From the NCBI GenBank assembly GCA_011800155.1, contig CM022376.1, positions 372,001 through 436,000 on the forward strand: DNA of 64,000 nucleotides, given 5' to 3'. The notes beneath the pieces are model-generated. The model saw only the letters and a list, made by a program, of their open reading frames with translations. It was not told the DNA's origin and did not search any database. Of this stretch, positions 25,690 to 37,160 are shown piece by piece (positions within the stretch are counted from its first letter, which is position 1; each line of letters starts with the position of its first letter). The DNA is from Flammulina velutipes. Taxonomy: Eukaryota; Basidiomycota; Agaricomycetes; Agaricales; Physalacriaceae. The position numbers and the translations under genes are program-made.

Positions 25690-27100
25690 ACAGATGGCTA
25701 TGGCACTGGCACACGCGTCGATGTTGGATTGATCATCCTGGACGTCTCAAGTTTTGAGGCGTCGCTCGCCACCGTCGACGAACCGGTAAGTGACGCTCGC
25801 ATCGTCCTCTCTCTTTTGTTTATTCTTCTCCAACAGACAATAGACGCTACACGAATCAACGCGGACTCTTCGATCCCTCGACCGACCTCGGATGAATCCA
25901 CCCCCAGGCGCCCGTCAAGAATCGATCAGCCTTTGGTGTCGAGGGCGCGTCGGTAGGGTAACCTACCGACTGGCGTTCACCCCAGTATCTTCCCCGCTCT
26001 GCCATCCAGGACATTTAGCGCCGTAAGTGAGCGGCATCGGGACGCGGACTGGTGGTGTGCGGTTACTGGCGACTGTGGCACGCCTTGGTTCGGTCTTGGG
26101 CTTCGTCGCCATCGATCTCAAGCTCGAACTCCGGTTTGCGCACCTGTACCGTGAACAGGCGAGGCGTCGATCCATCGCCTAATAATGATGGATCACAGGA
26201 CAGAAGTACGTTTCTCATTCAAATCTCATCGCATCGTTGCTTACGATCCCCTAGATTTTGACCGAACCCTTCGATCTACCCAACCGACCTCGGATGAATC
26301 CACCCCCAGGCGCCCGTCAAGAATCGATCAGCCTTTGGTGTCGAGGGCGTATCGGTAGGGTAACCTACCGACTGGCGTTCACCCCAGTATCTTCCCTGCT
26401 CTGCCATCCAGGACATTTAGTGCCGTAAGTGAGCGGCATCGGGATGCGGTCTGGCGGTGTTCGGTTACTGGCGACTGTGGCACGCCTTGGTTCGGTCTTG
26501 GGCTTCGTCGCCATCGAGCTCAAGCTCGAACTCCGGTTTGCGCACCTGTACCGTGAACAGGCGAGGCGTCGATCCATCGCCCAAGAATGATGGATCACAA
26601 GACAGCAGTACGCTTCCCATCCAGTCCTCATCGCCTCGTCGCTAACGATCTTCTAGACTTTGACCGAACCCTTCGATCGCCCAAACCGACCTCGGATGAA
26701 TCCACCCCCGGCGCCCGTCAAGACTCGATCAGCCTTTGGTGTCGAGGGCGCGTCGGTAGGGTAACCTACCGATTGGCGATCACCCCCGCTCTGCCATCCA
26801 GGACATATAGCGCCGTAAGTGAGCGGCATCGGGACGCGTGTTCGGTTACTGGCGACTGTGGCAAGCCTTGCATCGGTCTTGGGCATTGAAGGGTCCGCAA
26901 CCATCGAGTATAAGAGCCTCGATGGTTGAGGACCTGACACCCCTCGGTTTGCGTACCTGTACCGCGAACAGGCAGGGATTGGTCCATATCCTTCTAATTA
27001 TGGACCATTGAATAAGGTATGTTCTTTCTTTCTCATGCCACACTCGAGTTGATCTCGTTTTTCTAGCACTTCGAACGAAGCGCGATTCAAAATCCGAGGT
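25690..27100 (+). other. Intron-rich locus spanning the 402-bp tandem repeats (coding status unclear)
   Basis: A TATA box at 25589 is followed by an open stretch around 25694–25785 ending GTCGACGAACCG|GTAAGT. A matching acceptor (CTCCAACAG) lies near 25839. Each 402-bp unit then offers the same splice-like signals: donor GTAGGG at the hairpin with acceptor CCATCCAG, donor GTAAGTGAG with acceptor GTGAACAG, and a donor GTACG(T/C) with acceptor near the unit end. One path through copies 2 and 3 stays open over five joined blocks and reads PTSDESTPGARQDSISLW and GPYPSNYGPLNKHFE, but copies 1 and 2 hit a stop because they carry one extra A. It could be a rapidly evolving protein gene, a repeat precursor, or a spliced non-coding RNA. 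I do not recognise it. Confidence 0.4.
25869..27080. repeat. Tandem array, three copies of a 402-bp unit
   Basis: The string ACCGACCTCGGATGAATCC starts at 25881, 26283 and 26685, which is a spacing of exactly 402 bp twice. Copies 1 and 2 are very similar over the whole unit. Copy 3 matches for about 200 bp, lacks short pieces (near 26785 and 26845) and then diverges. Each unit holds a perfect or near-perfect hairpin: stem GTCGGTAGG, loop GTAA, at 25949–25970, 26351–26372 and 26752–26773. Confidence 0.92.
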
Positions 27101-27289
27101 ACGTTTCCCGGAAAAGGGCACCAACATGTCCTCGCGCCCCCTTGTCGTGGGTTCCGGGCTTAAGGCCTTTCGGCTACTAAGCGCGCGTTAAACATTCATT
27201 CATTTCTTGTCCGTTTATTTTCCTCGCGTGTCATCGTTGACCTGCACCGTTCGTCTTCCCTCCTTTCACTTTGCTTGTCTGCTCACCCA

Positions 27290-28170
27290 GTTGAACAGAC
27301 CCCGCTGTGACTTACTTCGAAGCATCTTTGCCATTTGGCCACCTTCGTCTCGAGAGAGAATTTCTCGCAGATGACGGGGTCGACTCACCGCATCGAGGTT
27401 TGTTCATCCACAAACCAATAACTAAACAAGCGGGGTAGCAGGTCACGAAGACTATTTCATTACCCGTTCTGCCTGGGAGCTGACATTATTGGTATGTGAA
27501 CCGTATCTTCTATGTCAACGTTGTCTAACACTTTTTTGCAGTCCTCTAAAACGGCTCCCGGCTCCGAGAGATAATTCATTGTAAGAGAGTGAACCCCAAC
27601 GTATGCGCCACGAAGCCTGGGAGTTGACATAGTCCGGTACGTTGAAAAGCTCCTGGCTGTCTTCATACGCTGACTCTCCTTCGTCAGAACTCGAACCATT
27701 TTTGATCCCAGACGTCGTGTCAGCTTCCAGCTTCAAGAGTGAACAAAACATTCCCAGAGTGACTTCAACTATCTAAAAGCCGCTAGCCTGGGATGTCGAG
27801 GTCATAAGTATGTGCTCTTCTCTTCGAAAAATGTCTTTTTGCTGATTAGACTGTCCTCAGAAACGTAAAGAGTATCCTCGCATCCAGCTCCGAGACAGGA
27901 AGCGGCACCCCATGTGTGAAATTACCCATTTGAACAAACCCTTAATCTCTACCGTCGCTGGCTTGGAAGCTTGACCGGGCAGTATGTTCCGTCTATCTGC
28001 CTTCCCGAGGCAATTGACTGACATCGTCATCAGATATGACTCCCCGTGTCGAAGAGTGGCGCAATTTCCTTAATAATTACCATCAGTATGTAGTTCCCGA
28101 GGAAAGTCGTGCTCCCTTGTCGTGGGCCTCGGGCTTGAGGCTGTAGGCCGACCAAATGCACGCGTATAAT
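27290..28170 (+). other. Second splice-signal-rich locus with a related 3' tail (coding status unclear)
   Basis: A run of short blocks is separated by good donor/acceptor pairs: GTTTGT to AAACAAG near 27398, GTATGTG to TTGCAG near 27494–27541, a GTATGTGC to CTCAG pair near 27809–27861, and GTATGTTCC to CATCAG near 27982–28034. No single frame stays open through all of them. The end (about 28080–28165) resembles the end of the preceding repeat locus (about 27090–27190): CCCTTGTCGTGGG, then CGGGCTT, then GCGCG(T) and TAA-rich sequence. The two loci therefore probably share ancestry. No family recognised. Confidence 0.3.
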
Positions 28171-28496
28171 ATTTGCCGTTCGATGTATTTGTCTTGCATT
28201 ATCAAATGAGAGATTGAGATATATTATACTTGTACTTTGTACTACTTGCGGCGGGATGACATTCAAGTTGAATCTAAAGCATGTTTGGAAGGAACAGTGA
28301 CTCTATTGAAGCTTGAAGACATCTGGGTATCTCCGAAACAGAGAACCTGAGCCCCATCGGCGAAGAGACAAGATCTCCAACTGAGTTGATGTGTTGTGGC
28401 GCAATATTGATTGAGCATTCATACGGTATACCAGCAGCATTGGAAATAAATATTGATGTGGGCATACAGTATGTGCATTTGAGTACGTATGGGAAG

Positions 28497-31400
28497 TCAA
28501 GGAGAGGTGGGAAGAGAGGAAGGTGGTGTATACGGTGCCGGAGCGTTGTCAATATGGCTCGAGGAGTCAGACTCATTAGATAGTCTTCGCGGGAACGATA
28601 ATAAATAATGTGAATTAGAGGGCTGGAGAGGCGGTTGAGCACCTCTAATGCGGAGTGAGTCGTCAGACACTCTGCCTGATGGTCGAAGACCAAGCTCCAC
28701 GTCCGCCACATTCGACGGCAAAGCACGAAAGCTTCTAACGATCTCCGGCACGAAACGCCGAACGCGATCCCGGGGAATTTCAACACGATGTGGAACATCA
28801 GATGACGGCTGTCGACGTTTGAGTTCATCAGCAAGAATTCTGAACAAAATCAAAAAAATCACTGACTTGGACGTGACCGAACGCCGCGAAAAACTCGTCC
28901 AATATGGCAAGCCCAACCTTCATTCTTTTCTTGACCTCTGTAATCTTCGCTTCATCATCCAGTTCCTCGTCCACCAGGCGGAGATATGGCCAATCTCGAG
29001 GGTCCACTCCCATGTAGTGCGCGCGCTGTGTCCAAACAGCATGTGTTGGGTCAAAACGCACCAAATGTAGAAGATGCTGTTTGAGATGCTTCTCGCCGTC
29101 CTCCCGATCAGGCAAATAGACATGGGCGAGCCTGTCTCCGCCCAATGCAATAACGCGGCAGACTGTGTAGAGGCGTTGTGGGTCTCCGGAAAGGTCGTCC
29201 ATGCATTGAAGGGCAGCCTCTCGGGGCATGTTAACACCTCCAGCAAAGCGAGATATGAACGCGGCCACGACGGGATACAGGTAGTCGCGGGAGGAAGAAA
29301 GACAAGTCAGAGTACGAGTAGATAGAAAAGGTGATCTAAGAAAGAGGGTACAGTGAACCGAAATATCTGTACGGTGATTTGAGATGTTTAGTAGGATGGT
29401 GGATATATGTAACAAGACTCGGGAGGTCTCGTAGACCAACGAGAAGCGTGACGCTCTTAGTAATGCACAAAAGTCGGCAAGCAGCCTCTCGAAGAATTCG
29501 GGGCGAGGAAGATGAGAGTAACAAATGCTGTGGTAGGCATCGATAATTGTGATATAACAGGACAGCGCTTCATCTGCACTGTTAGCCTGTATGTTCCACC
29601 AACCACCATGAAATGGTAAGTTGTGGAGGACAACAATTTCTGCGCGTTGACGTAGGACATGTGTATCATTCTCCGAGATCCCTTCCGAGTCAACGACACT
29701 CTGAATTCGTCCCCAAACATGGCCCAGGACTGAGAGATCGGCATCGGGACCGTCGTTGTTTCCCGTCGGAGGGAGACATGTCAGAACATGGTTGTGGATG
29801 AGGAACAAGTTGGTGAGTGACCGGGAGTTGAAGGCGTCAGGGGGAGGGTCGTCTCCCAATCGTGCAACGATAAGATCAACGACAAACTGGAAGAGAGGGA
29901 CAACCGCATCTGTAACGCACACAGGGCCGGAAAATGGTATAATTTTGCGCGCGATTGGATAAAAGTTGTACAGGGCGAGTTGACAGAGGGTTAAGAGAAA
30001 CATATCATCCTCGACGCCAGTGAGCTGGGGAACACCCTCGATATAGGCAAAAGATATGAGGCGGACCCAAAGTACAGATGGAAGACGGATCGGCCGTTGG
30101 TCAAGGTCGAGTTGGAGCAGATGCACCAGTAGCTGATCAGGATTCCATGGTCGTGATCCCATATTCACGACATTATTATAAGCCTTGTTGGCGAGAATAG
30201 CGGCAGCCATCTGAAATGGGAGCTCCAAAGTGTTCGAATCCAGCGTCCAGAGGCCCCAACCTGGCAAGGACCGCCCCGGACCACGCAGGAGTCTCTCAGT
30301 GCGCCTTTCCAGTCCCGGGATGATCGTGCAGCCCTCCGAGTTGGACGGACCGAATTGAAAAAGAGACTCCACCAAATCTGCCGTCTCGAAGACTTTTTCA
30401 AACTTCTTTGCCGCGGTGTCGTGAAGACAGCCTAAGGACTCCTCTATGACCATCTTCGTCGGCAAGTTGGACGTCATCTGATGAAGCCACAAAAGAGCGC
30501 TGGAAGCAACATCCTCTGCAGCTTCGTCGCAAGTGGCAGCGATACGCTCAGCCTCTTTGAGTGTCATGAAGACCGTCATAGAACTGAAAGAAGGTGTCCT
30601 GTCGTCTTCATCTTCATGATCGGACGGAAAAAGATTCCGTATGTGTGCGCCCGCCAACAAAACCAAAGTCCGGATGAGACGCACAAGCACGTTCAGGATA
30701 TCTGAGAAAGGTGTCCGGTAGGGACAGTGAGTGTAGATGAGAGGAAGGATATTCGATACAATGTACATCGTGTAGATGACGGCGGTAATGAACCCAATAA
30801 TGCACGCAAGAGGGACATTGAGAGGAATGAGGAATACGACGAGGCCCGCTAGGAATAGACCGAGTGCAATATGGAGGACGATGGGGAGTGTTCCGATGAT
30901 GGTAAGGACATGCCATTGTTGTAGGCCGCCGAAACGGTAGTGGCGGATGAGGCTGCGATCGCGCGCTGTCCCAGATATCATGGATATATATTGATAGAGC
31001 CAGTACCGCGGCCAACGCCGTACCAAGGCTAAGTGTTAGGCTAGTAAACCAGAGCGCGTTGACCCAAATATCGAAGCGGGAAGGGCCGGCTATCGTTTCA
31101 CCGGGGAGAATGTCGTCGATCGGGGAACCATTAATCTGTGCACGCTGAAGTGCGACCATCTCAGCCAAAAGAGACGTTGAGACGGATGGAAAGTTGGTGG
31201 AAAGGGCCTGGGATGTTTGTGCGACAAACGTGGTGAGGACGGCGGAAAAGAGACCAGCCTAGAGACGAGGTGAGTAAAATATAAAGCCATTACGAAAGTA
31301 CATACAAAAACTAAATGTAAATCAAGACCATCTCGAGCTTCCGTGACCATATCCGCGTCGAATACCTCACATTCATCCAGGAAGGCTCGCCACACACGAG

Positions 31401-31778
31401 CGTTGGGTCCCATTTCTTCATTGATGGGATCCTCAGGGTATTTCTCTTTGAAATCGAATTTGCCTAGGTACATAAGCCGTAAGTCAAAGCGAACCCTAGG
31501 AAAAGATATAACTGACCGATGAATCTAGGTTGGTTAGTCGGAACATTCAAACCGAATCGCTTCCTGGGAGCTGGACGACTTGGAGAAGGGCTAGGTGAAC
31601 GATGATTTGGGCGGGTAGATGAACTCGAACGTTGGTGCCTTGGCGAACGATGACCTGTATCCGAAGTCTGTTGTGTGGCATTGCGATACGGAGGTGACCT
31701 GGAAGAGCGAAACGAAATGCTACTCGCAGAGCGCGATCGAAAGTATCGAGAGCCCTGGCGCCTGGGCGAAGATGACAT
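28497..31778 (-). pseudogene. DUF6535-type membrane protein, paralog 3, frameshifted
   Basis: Start MSSSPRRQGSRYF (31778). Exon 1 ends RKRFGLNVPTNQPRFIG, exon 2 has MGPNARVWRAFLDECEVF and RDGLDLHLVF, and exon 3 begins AGLFSAVLTTFVAQ. The membrane domain is broken near 31005. Where the other copies read GTALLAVLVKQWLYQY, 11 bases are missing so that GCGGTACTG is followed directly by GCTCTATCAATA. Downstream the correct frame resumes (WLYQYISMISGTARDRS) and stays open for 730 codons to DEFFAAF. A tail exon then carries RVRRFVPEIVRSFRALPS and DVELGLRPS and ends at 28497. Apart from this deletion the copy is as well kept as its neighbours, so the break is recent or an assembly error. The closest relative is the next gene, with similarity extending into introns and upstream sequence. 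Confidence 0.82.
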
Positions 31779-32541
31779 GGAGGACGACAGTAGGACGACG
31801 TGGTGGGAAAGAAAGAGGAAAAAGGTTCGCATCCATCAAAACCAGGGGCTGTGCGAGATTGGTTGAGCGCCCAGTTTGAATAGAACTGTCAGCCCGCGCC
31901 GTATTGAAAAGTCTTCTATTGATTCTGAATACGAAAGTATATCTGGAGGAAGAGATCAGAGTAGGTAGGGCGAAGAAAACTGCATATTCCCTTACCAAAA
32001 TACGCCTACAAATCCACATGCTGAATCATTTCTTCAAACCTCCATGGCAGCAAACAGCCTAGCCAGAACCTTTCACAGAAGACGCCAAAAACAGAGCAAG
32101 AGGAACGTATAGTGATGGTAGGAAACAAAGATTGATTGGCAGCACGCTCTTCGTTCCCGACCGCCAGGATCTTACTTCCCACTTACACAGACCGCGACGA
32201 TAACGAGCTCTTCCTTGAAGCTTCTCGCGGCGCCTGACCCAAAGATTATTTTACCTCACAACTCAGCTTCGACTCTACGAATACTACAACCTTTCATCGA
32301 CGAACCTCCTACATGACTCAACTGAAAACCTACTATTTCTATTGGACGCGAACTTGCAATGGTAATACATTTCTGTGTTAACTCATAGCTCAGCTGAGAT
32401 TTAGAACCAAAAAATGGTAAGTCTCCAGTGTGGCGCAAACCATTATAAGTCTCTTAGTTCCACAAGGAACTTCGCCACCTCCCCCTCAATGGATCCATCA
32501 ATAGAACACATTCTGGGCATTCAGAAGCATCCATAGGGTGC
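31779..32541. other. Upstream region of paralog 3 with dispersed repeat
   Basis: The first 300 bp resemble the region upstream of paralog 4 (shared strings such as TTGAGCGCCCA-like and TCTTCTATTGATTCT). A copy of the dispersed repeat is at about 32100–32230. No gene seen. Confidence 0.4.
32100..32230. repeat. Dispersed upstream repeat, copy 3 of 5
   Basis: Reads GTGATGGTAGGAAACAAAGA…TTCCCGACCGCCAGGATC and then ACCGCGACGATAACGAGCTC. It lies about 330 bp upstream of DUF6535 paralog 3. Confidence 0.55.
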
Positions 32542-35500
32542 TTAAGCGGATTCAAGAGCTCTCACTGAGGCGCTGTCGACACCTGGGTTGGCGATGTGGC
32601 ACGAGTGAAGAGATACATCAGACACCTCTTCTGATAGGTCATGTCTCGTCACAGGTCCAGGGGAAGGGTTTGAGAACTGCTCGGCGGTGGGAATATTGGA
32701 ACAACTCAAAGATGCGGGGACAGGCGGGGTCATTTGAGAACAATGAGCTTCCGAATGCACGGACTCGTCAGTTGCAGCCTCCGGCGGACTCGTTTGCGAA
32801 GGTAGAGAGGGCTTACTTTCCTGGGACGGAATTGGGGTGTTTTTCGAGGGGAGGGAGGTATGTGGTGCAGTGGTAGCAATGTGGCGCGAGTGTTCAACTC
32901 CGTTGGATGGTTGAAGACCAAGCTCCGTGTCCGCCACGACTGAGGGCGGAGGACGGAAGATTCTACCAATGCTCGCCGGGACAAAACATCGAATGCGCTC
33001 CCAGGTAGAAACGGGACGGAGAGGTGCAGCAGAAGAGGACTGTCGAGATTTAATTTCGTCAACACAAATTCGGGGCGAAGGTCGACAGAAAGACTAACCT
33101 GATTGAAAGACGCGAAGAACTCGTCTAATATCGCAAGTCCGACGCACATTCTTTCTTTGACATGTGCAAGTTTTGCTTCATCATCCAAATCTTCATCCGT
33201 TAAACGAAGGTATGGCCAATCTAGAGGGTCCATGCTCATGTAGTGCGCGCGCTGCATCCAGACGGCATGAGTAGGATCAAAACGCACTAAATCTAGAAGA
33301 TGTTGTTTGAGATGCTCCTCCCCGCGCTCCCGATACTTTGGATAGAAGAGCCAGTCATCCCCCAATGCAACGACTCGACAGACCGTGTAAAGGCGTTGCG
33401 GGTCTGCAGAAAGGTCATCCATGCATCGAAGGGCAGCCACTCGAGGTAGGGCATCACCTCCAGTCAAGTGAGACGTAAACGCGGCCAATACAGGATACAG
33501 GTATCTGTGGGAGTAAGAAAGAGAAGTAAGAGTCCGAGTGGTGAAGAAGGGTGATCTAAGCAAGAGGGTCCAGTAGACTGATGCATTTGTGCTACACTGG
33601 CGGAAGAGTTTCCGCAAGGTGCTGGAAGCAAAATATGTAACAGATGAGGTAGTCGTCAATGATGAGCAGAAGTCAGAAACTAGCTTCTGGAAGAATTCGG
33701 GGCTGGAGATATGTGAATCACAAAGGGCCTGGTAGGTGTGAAGAATGCTAGCATAGCAGGACAGTAGGTTGTTGTCCGGGCTGTCACACCAGCTATCTTC
33801 CAGTGTTAGCTTCTGGAGGATGACATTCTCCGCCCGTTCACACAAGGCATGGGTGTCGTTCCTTGAGAGCATTTTCACCCAGTAAGATTCTCTCCAGACC
33901 CCGGCCATAACAGTGAAGGCGGCGTCAGAACTCCCCACTGAATGAAGGTGTGATACGGCGTAGTCGTGAATGATAAACAACTTTGTGAGCACCTCGGAGT
34001 CGAAGGTGTCTGCGGGACAGATATTTCCCAATCGCGCAACTATAAGATCGACGACGAACTGGAATAGAGGTACTGCATGATCTGTCATCATCACAGGCCC
34101 GGAAAATGGACTGATTCTTGGCGCAGTTGGGAAAAAGTTCTGACAGGCAAGTTTGCAGAGGGATAGAAGGAACATATCATCCTCGATACCGGTGAGTTGG
34201 GGTACACCATCGGTATATGTAGAAGATATGAGGCGGACCCAAAGTACAGATGGAAGATGGATGGGCTGTCCATCGAGGTCTTGTCGGATAAGATACACCA
34301 GGAACTGATCACGGTTCCATGTTTGTGATCCCATTTTCACGACAACACGAGGATCGTAGGTGAGAAGAGCCGCACCCATCTGAAATGGAAGCTCGAAGGT
34401 ATTTGGGTCCAGCTGCCAGTTGCCCGGAGGAAAAGGGTACTGCCTTGGACCACGCAGAAGCCTCTCAAGGCGCTTTTCCTGCCCCCGAATGATCGAGCAG
34501 CCCTCCAGGTTGGACTGGATCATATCAAATATCGTGTTTGGCAACCATTCAGAGATGCCTTCAATCCTCTTAGACATAGCATGAGAAAGACATCCCAGGG
34601 ACTCCTGTATGATCCTCCTTGTTGGTGGATTCGATGTCATCCAATAAAGCCACGAGAGAGCGCTGCAAGCAACATCCTCTGCGACTTCATCACCGGTGGA
34701 AGCAATACGCTCAGCTTCCCTGAGTGTCTTGAATGCTTCCGGGGGAGATGTGCTCGCGAATTTAACGAAGGATGGGAAAATCTTGGGTATTTGTGCGCGC
34801 GCCAAGGAAGGTAAAGTTCGGATGGGATACATGAGTACGTTCAGGATATCTGAGAACGGTGTTCGGTAAGGACAATGGGTGTAGACGAGTGGAAGGATAT
34901 TTGACACGATGTATGTCACGTAGATGACGAGGGTGATAAATCCAATGATAAACGCGAGAGGTAGATTGAGAGGGATGAGGAATACGACGAGGCCCGCCAG
35001 GAATAGTCCCAGCGCGATGTGTAGGAGGACGGGAAGGGTTCCGATGATGACGAGGACGTGCCATTTCTGCAGGCCCTCAAAGCGGTAGTGGCGAATGAGG
35101 CTGCGATCACGAGCTGTACCGGATATCATCGACATGTACTGGTACAGCCACTGTTTGACCAAGACAGTGATCAACGCTGTGCCGAGGCTGAGAGCGAGAC
35201 TGGTAAACCAGAGTGCGTTGACCCAGACGTCGAAGCCTGACGGTCCAGAGGTCGTGTCGCTAACTGGAATGGTATCGATGGCGGATCCGTTAATCTGTGC
35301 ACGTTGCAGAGCGGCGATCTCGATTAGGAGAGACACCGAGACGGATGGAAAGTTGGTGGAAAGGGCCTGGGACGTTTGGGCGACAAAGGTGGTGAGGACC
35401 GCGGAGAAGAGACCAGCCTAGAGATGATGTGAGAATATATACAGCTATTGGACGAGAGGACGTACGAAAACCAAATGTAAATCGAGACCATCTCGGGCTT

Positions 35501-35937
35501 CGGTGACCATATCGGCATCGAACACCTCACACTCGTCGAGAAATGCTCGCCATACACGAGCGTTGGGCTCCATCTCTTCGTTGATGGGGTCCTCCGGGTA
35601 TTTCTCCTCAAAGTCAAACTTTCCTGGGCGCGCCGTCAGCCAAGGCAAAGGATGTGAAACGATATGACTGACCGACAAATCTAGGTTGATTGGTTGGGAC
35701 GTTCAAGCCAAAACGCTTCCTGGGAACTGGGCGACTTGGGGATGGAGTGCGTGAGCGAGTGCTGTTGGAGTGGGCAGGTGAACTTGAACGTTGGCGCCTT
35801 GGTGAACGACGGCCAGTTTCGGATGTCTGTTGTCCGGCATTGCGATATGGAGAAGACCCAGCAGAATGAAACGAAACATTGCTCGCGGAGCGGTATCGAG
35901 AGTGTCGAGAGCCGTGCCGTCTGGGTGAAGACGACAT
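32542..35937 (-). CDS. DUF6535-type multi-pass membrane protein, paralog 4
   Basis: Starts MSSSPRRHGSRHS (35937). Exon 1 ends RKRFGLNVPTNQPRFVG. Exon 2 carries MEPNARVWRAFLDECEVF and RDGLDLHLVF. Exon 3 has AGLFSAVLTTFVAQ, WVNALWFTSLALSLGTALIT, VKQWLYQYMSMISGTARDRS, GLFLAGLVVFLIPLNLPLAF and CPYRTPFSDIL, followed by a long soluble part to DEFFASFNQ. The large frame continues past a GTTAGT donor near 33098; splicing to an acceptor near 33046 instead gives ERIRCFVPASIGRIFRPPPS and DTELGLQPSNG, matching the tail of the other copies, and ends at 32542. All domains are intact. Probable membrane protein of unknown function, most similar to paralog 3. Confidence 0.85.
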
Positions 35938-36759
35938 GGAGGTGGGAGAGGAAGAGCTGTAAGGCTGGGAAGGCGCTTATATCGAAACATCAACACAGGC
36001 TGTGCGAGACTGGTTAAGCGCCCAATAGATTTCACAGCGTGTATAGATTCAGGATGTCTTCTATTGATTCTATATACAAAAGCACAGCTTGAGGAAGATG
36101 TCAGTGCGTGTAGTGCGCGAGATAAATTGCACGGAGCTCACCAAAATACGCCTACTTCAACATGGATTCCCCATTTTTCATTATTTCCAGTGGCGCGACG
36201 ATAGAACCAACAAAGATATTGGCTGAAGAACGTTGAGTTGTCCCTCCTTTCGCAATTTTACAAGAAGACGCAGCTGGTGCTTGCCGGGAGGATGCGGTGG
36301 GGGTGGGCTAAGAAATCCTCGCGTATGTATCCTTCCACGTAGCAGCGGAGGATGCAGAAAAGAGACGATGGTCGGAAAGTTGGTCGCGTACTTTGCTGCA
36401 GATGAATAGTCGTCCTCGTCGGGTGCATCGTGTCCCCGTTGAACATCGTACTCTTTAGGTCGACTGGTTTGGTCCATCCAGCCAAAGAACAAACGGATAT
36501 GGGCAGAACGTCGTCCTTGGAGCCTTATCGACGACGACGTCCCCAATGGCGCCAAACGAGGTGCTGTCCTGTGAGGTATTGAGCTCAGTCGTCTAGTCTT
36601 CATCGTGGCGGCGACAAGACTGCAATTTTCGCGTCTGAGATACAAAGAGATGATGGATTTGCTTGTTGCGGTCAGCGTTACGAATGGCGAGCAAGACCGA
36701 CAGCGCACCATTACTCAAAGCCAGGACAGACGCCACCAGTGAGTAGATGAATTAAACAG

Positions 36760-36910
36760 CGCATATAGTCGAGGATGATGGTGGTCGGAAGCAAGGTGGA
36801 TCGGCCGACCGACTCTTTGATCCCGACTACCACCATGTCCTTTCTTTCTGATGTTGCTCGACGACGGCGACAGCGACGTGGAAAGCACCTTTGCCATTGT
36901 TCACGACTAC
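36760..36910. repeat. Dispersed upstream repeat, copy 4 of 5
   Basis: Reads GAGGATGATGGTGGTCGGAA…TTGATCCCGACTACCACCAT and then CGACGACGGCGACAGCGACG. The two ends can pair (ATGGTGGT with ACCACCAT). It lies about 830 bp upstream of DUF6535 paralog 4. Confidence 0.6.
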
Positions 36911-37079
36911 TAGAGACACGTCGATGAACTTGGACAGTCTGGCTAGCGCTATTATGGAGCTATGAATGGTGCGTCTAGTAAACGTTCAACTCGACGCAGG
37001 CTGATACTAACCGCTCGAGCTAGCCATGCCACCATGCACGTACGCGTAAGAGGCTTGAACCACGAGATGGCTGGCGAAT

Positions 37080-37160
37080 GGAACGCATATAGTCGAGGAG
37101 GATGGAACAGCCGAGCGACTCTTTCCTCCCGACCACGACGACAATGGATTCTTTCGACAA
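37080..37160. repeat. Dispersed upstream repeat, copy 5 of 5
   Basis: Reads GCATATAGTCGAGGAGGATGG…CTCTTTCCTCCCGACCACGACG. It repeats the GCATATAGTCGAGGA lead-in of copy 4, 320 bp further on. Confidence 0.5.

Noticed and set aside
25869..27080. CRISPR-like array
   Set aside because: Units are 402 bp, similar along their full length and without unique spacers; the genome is eukaryotic. It is a tandem duplication.
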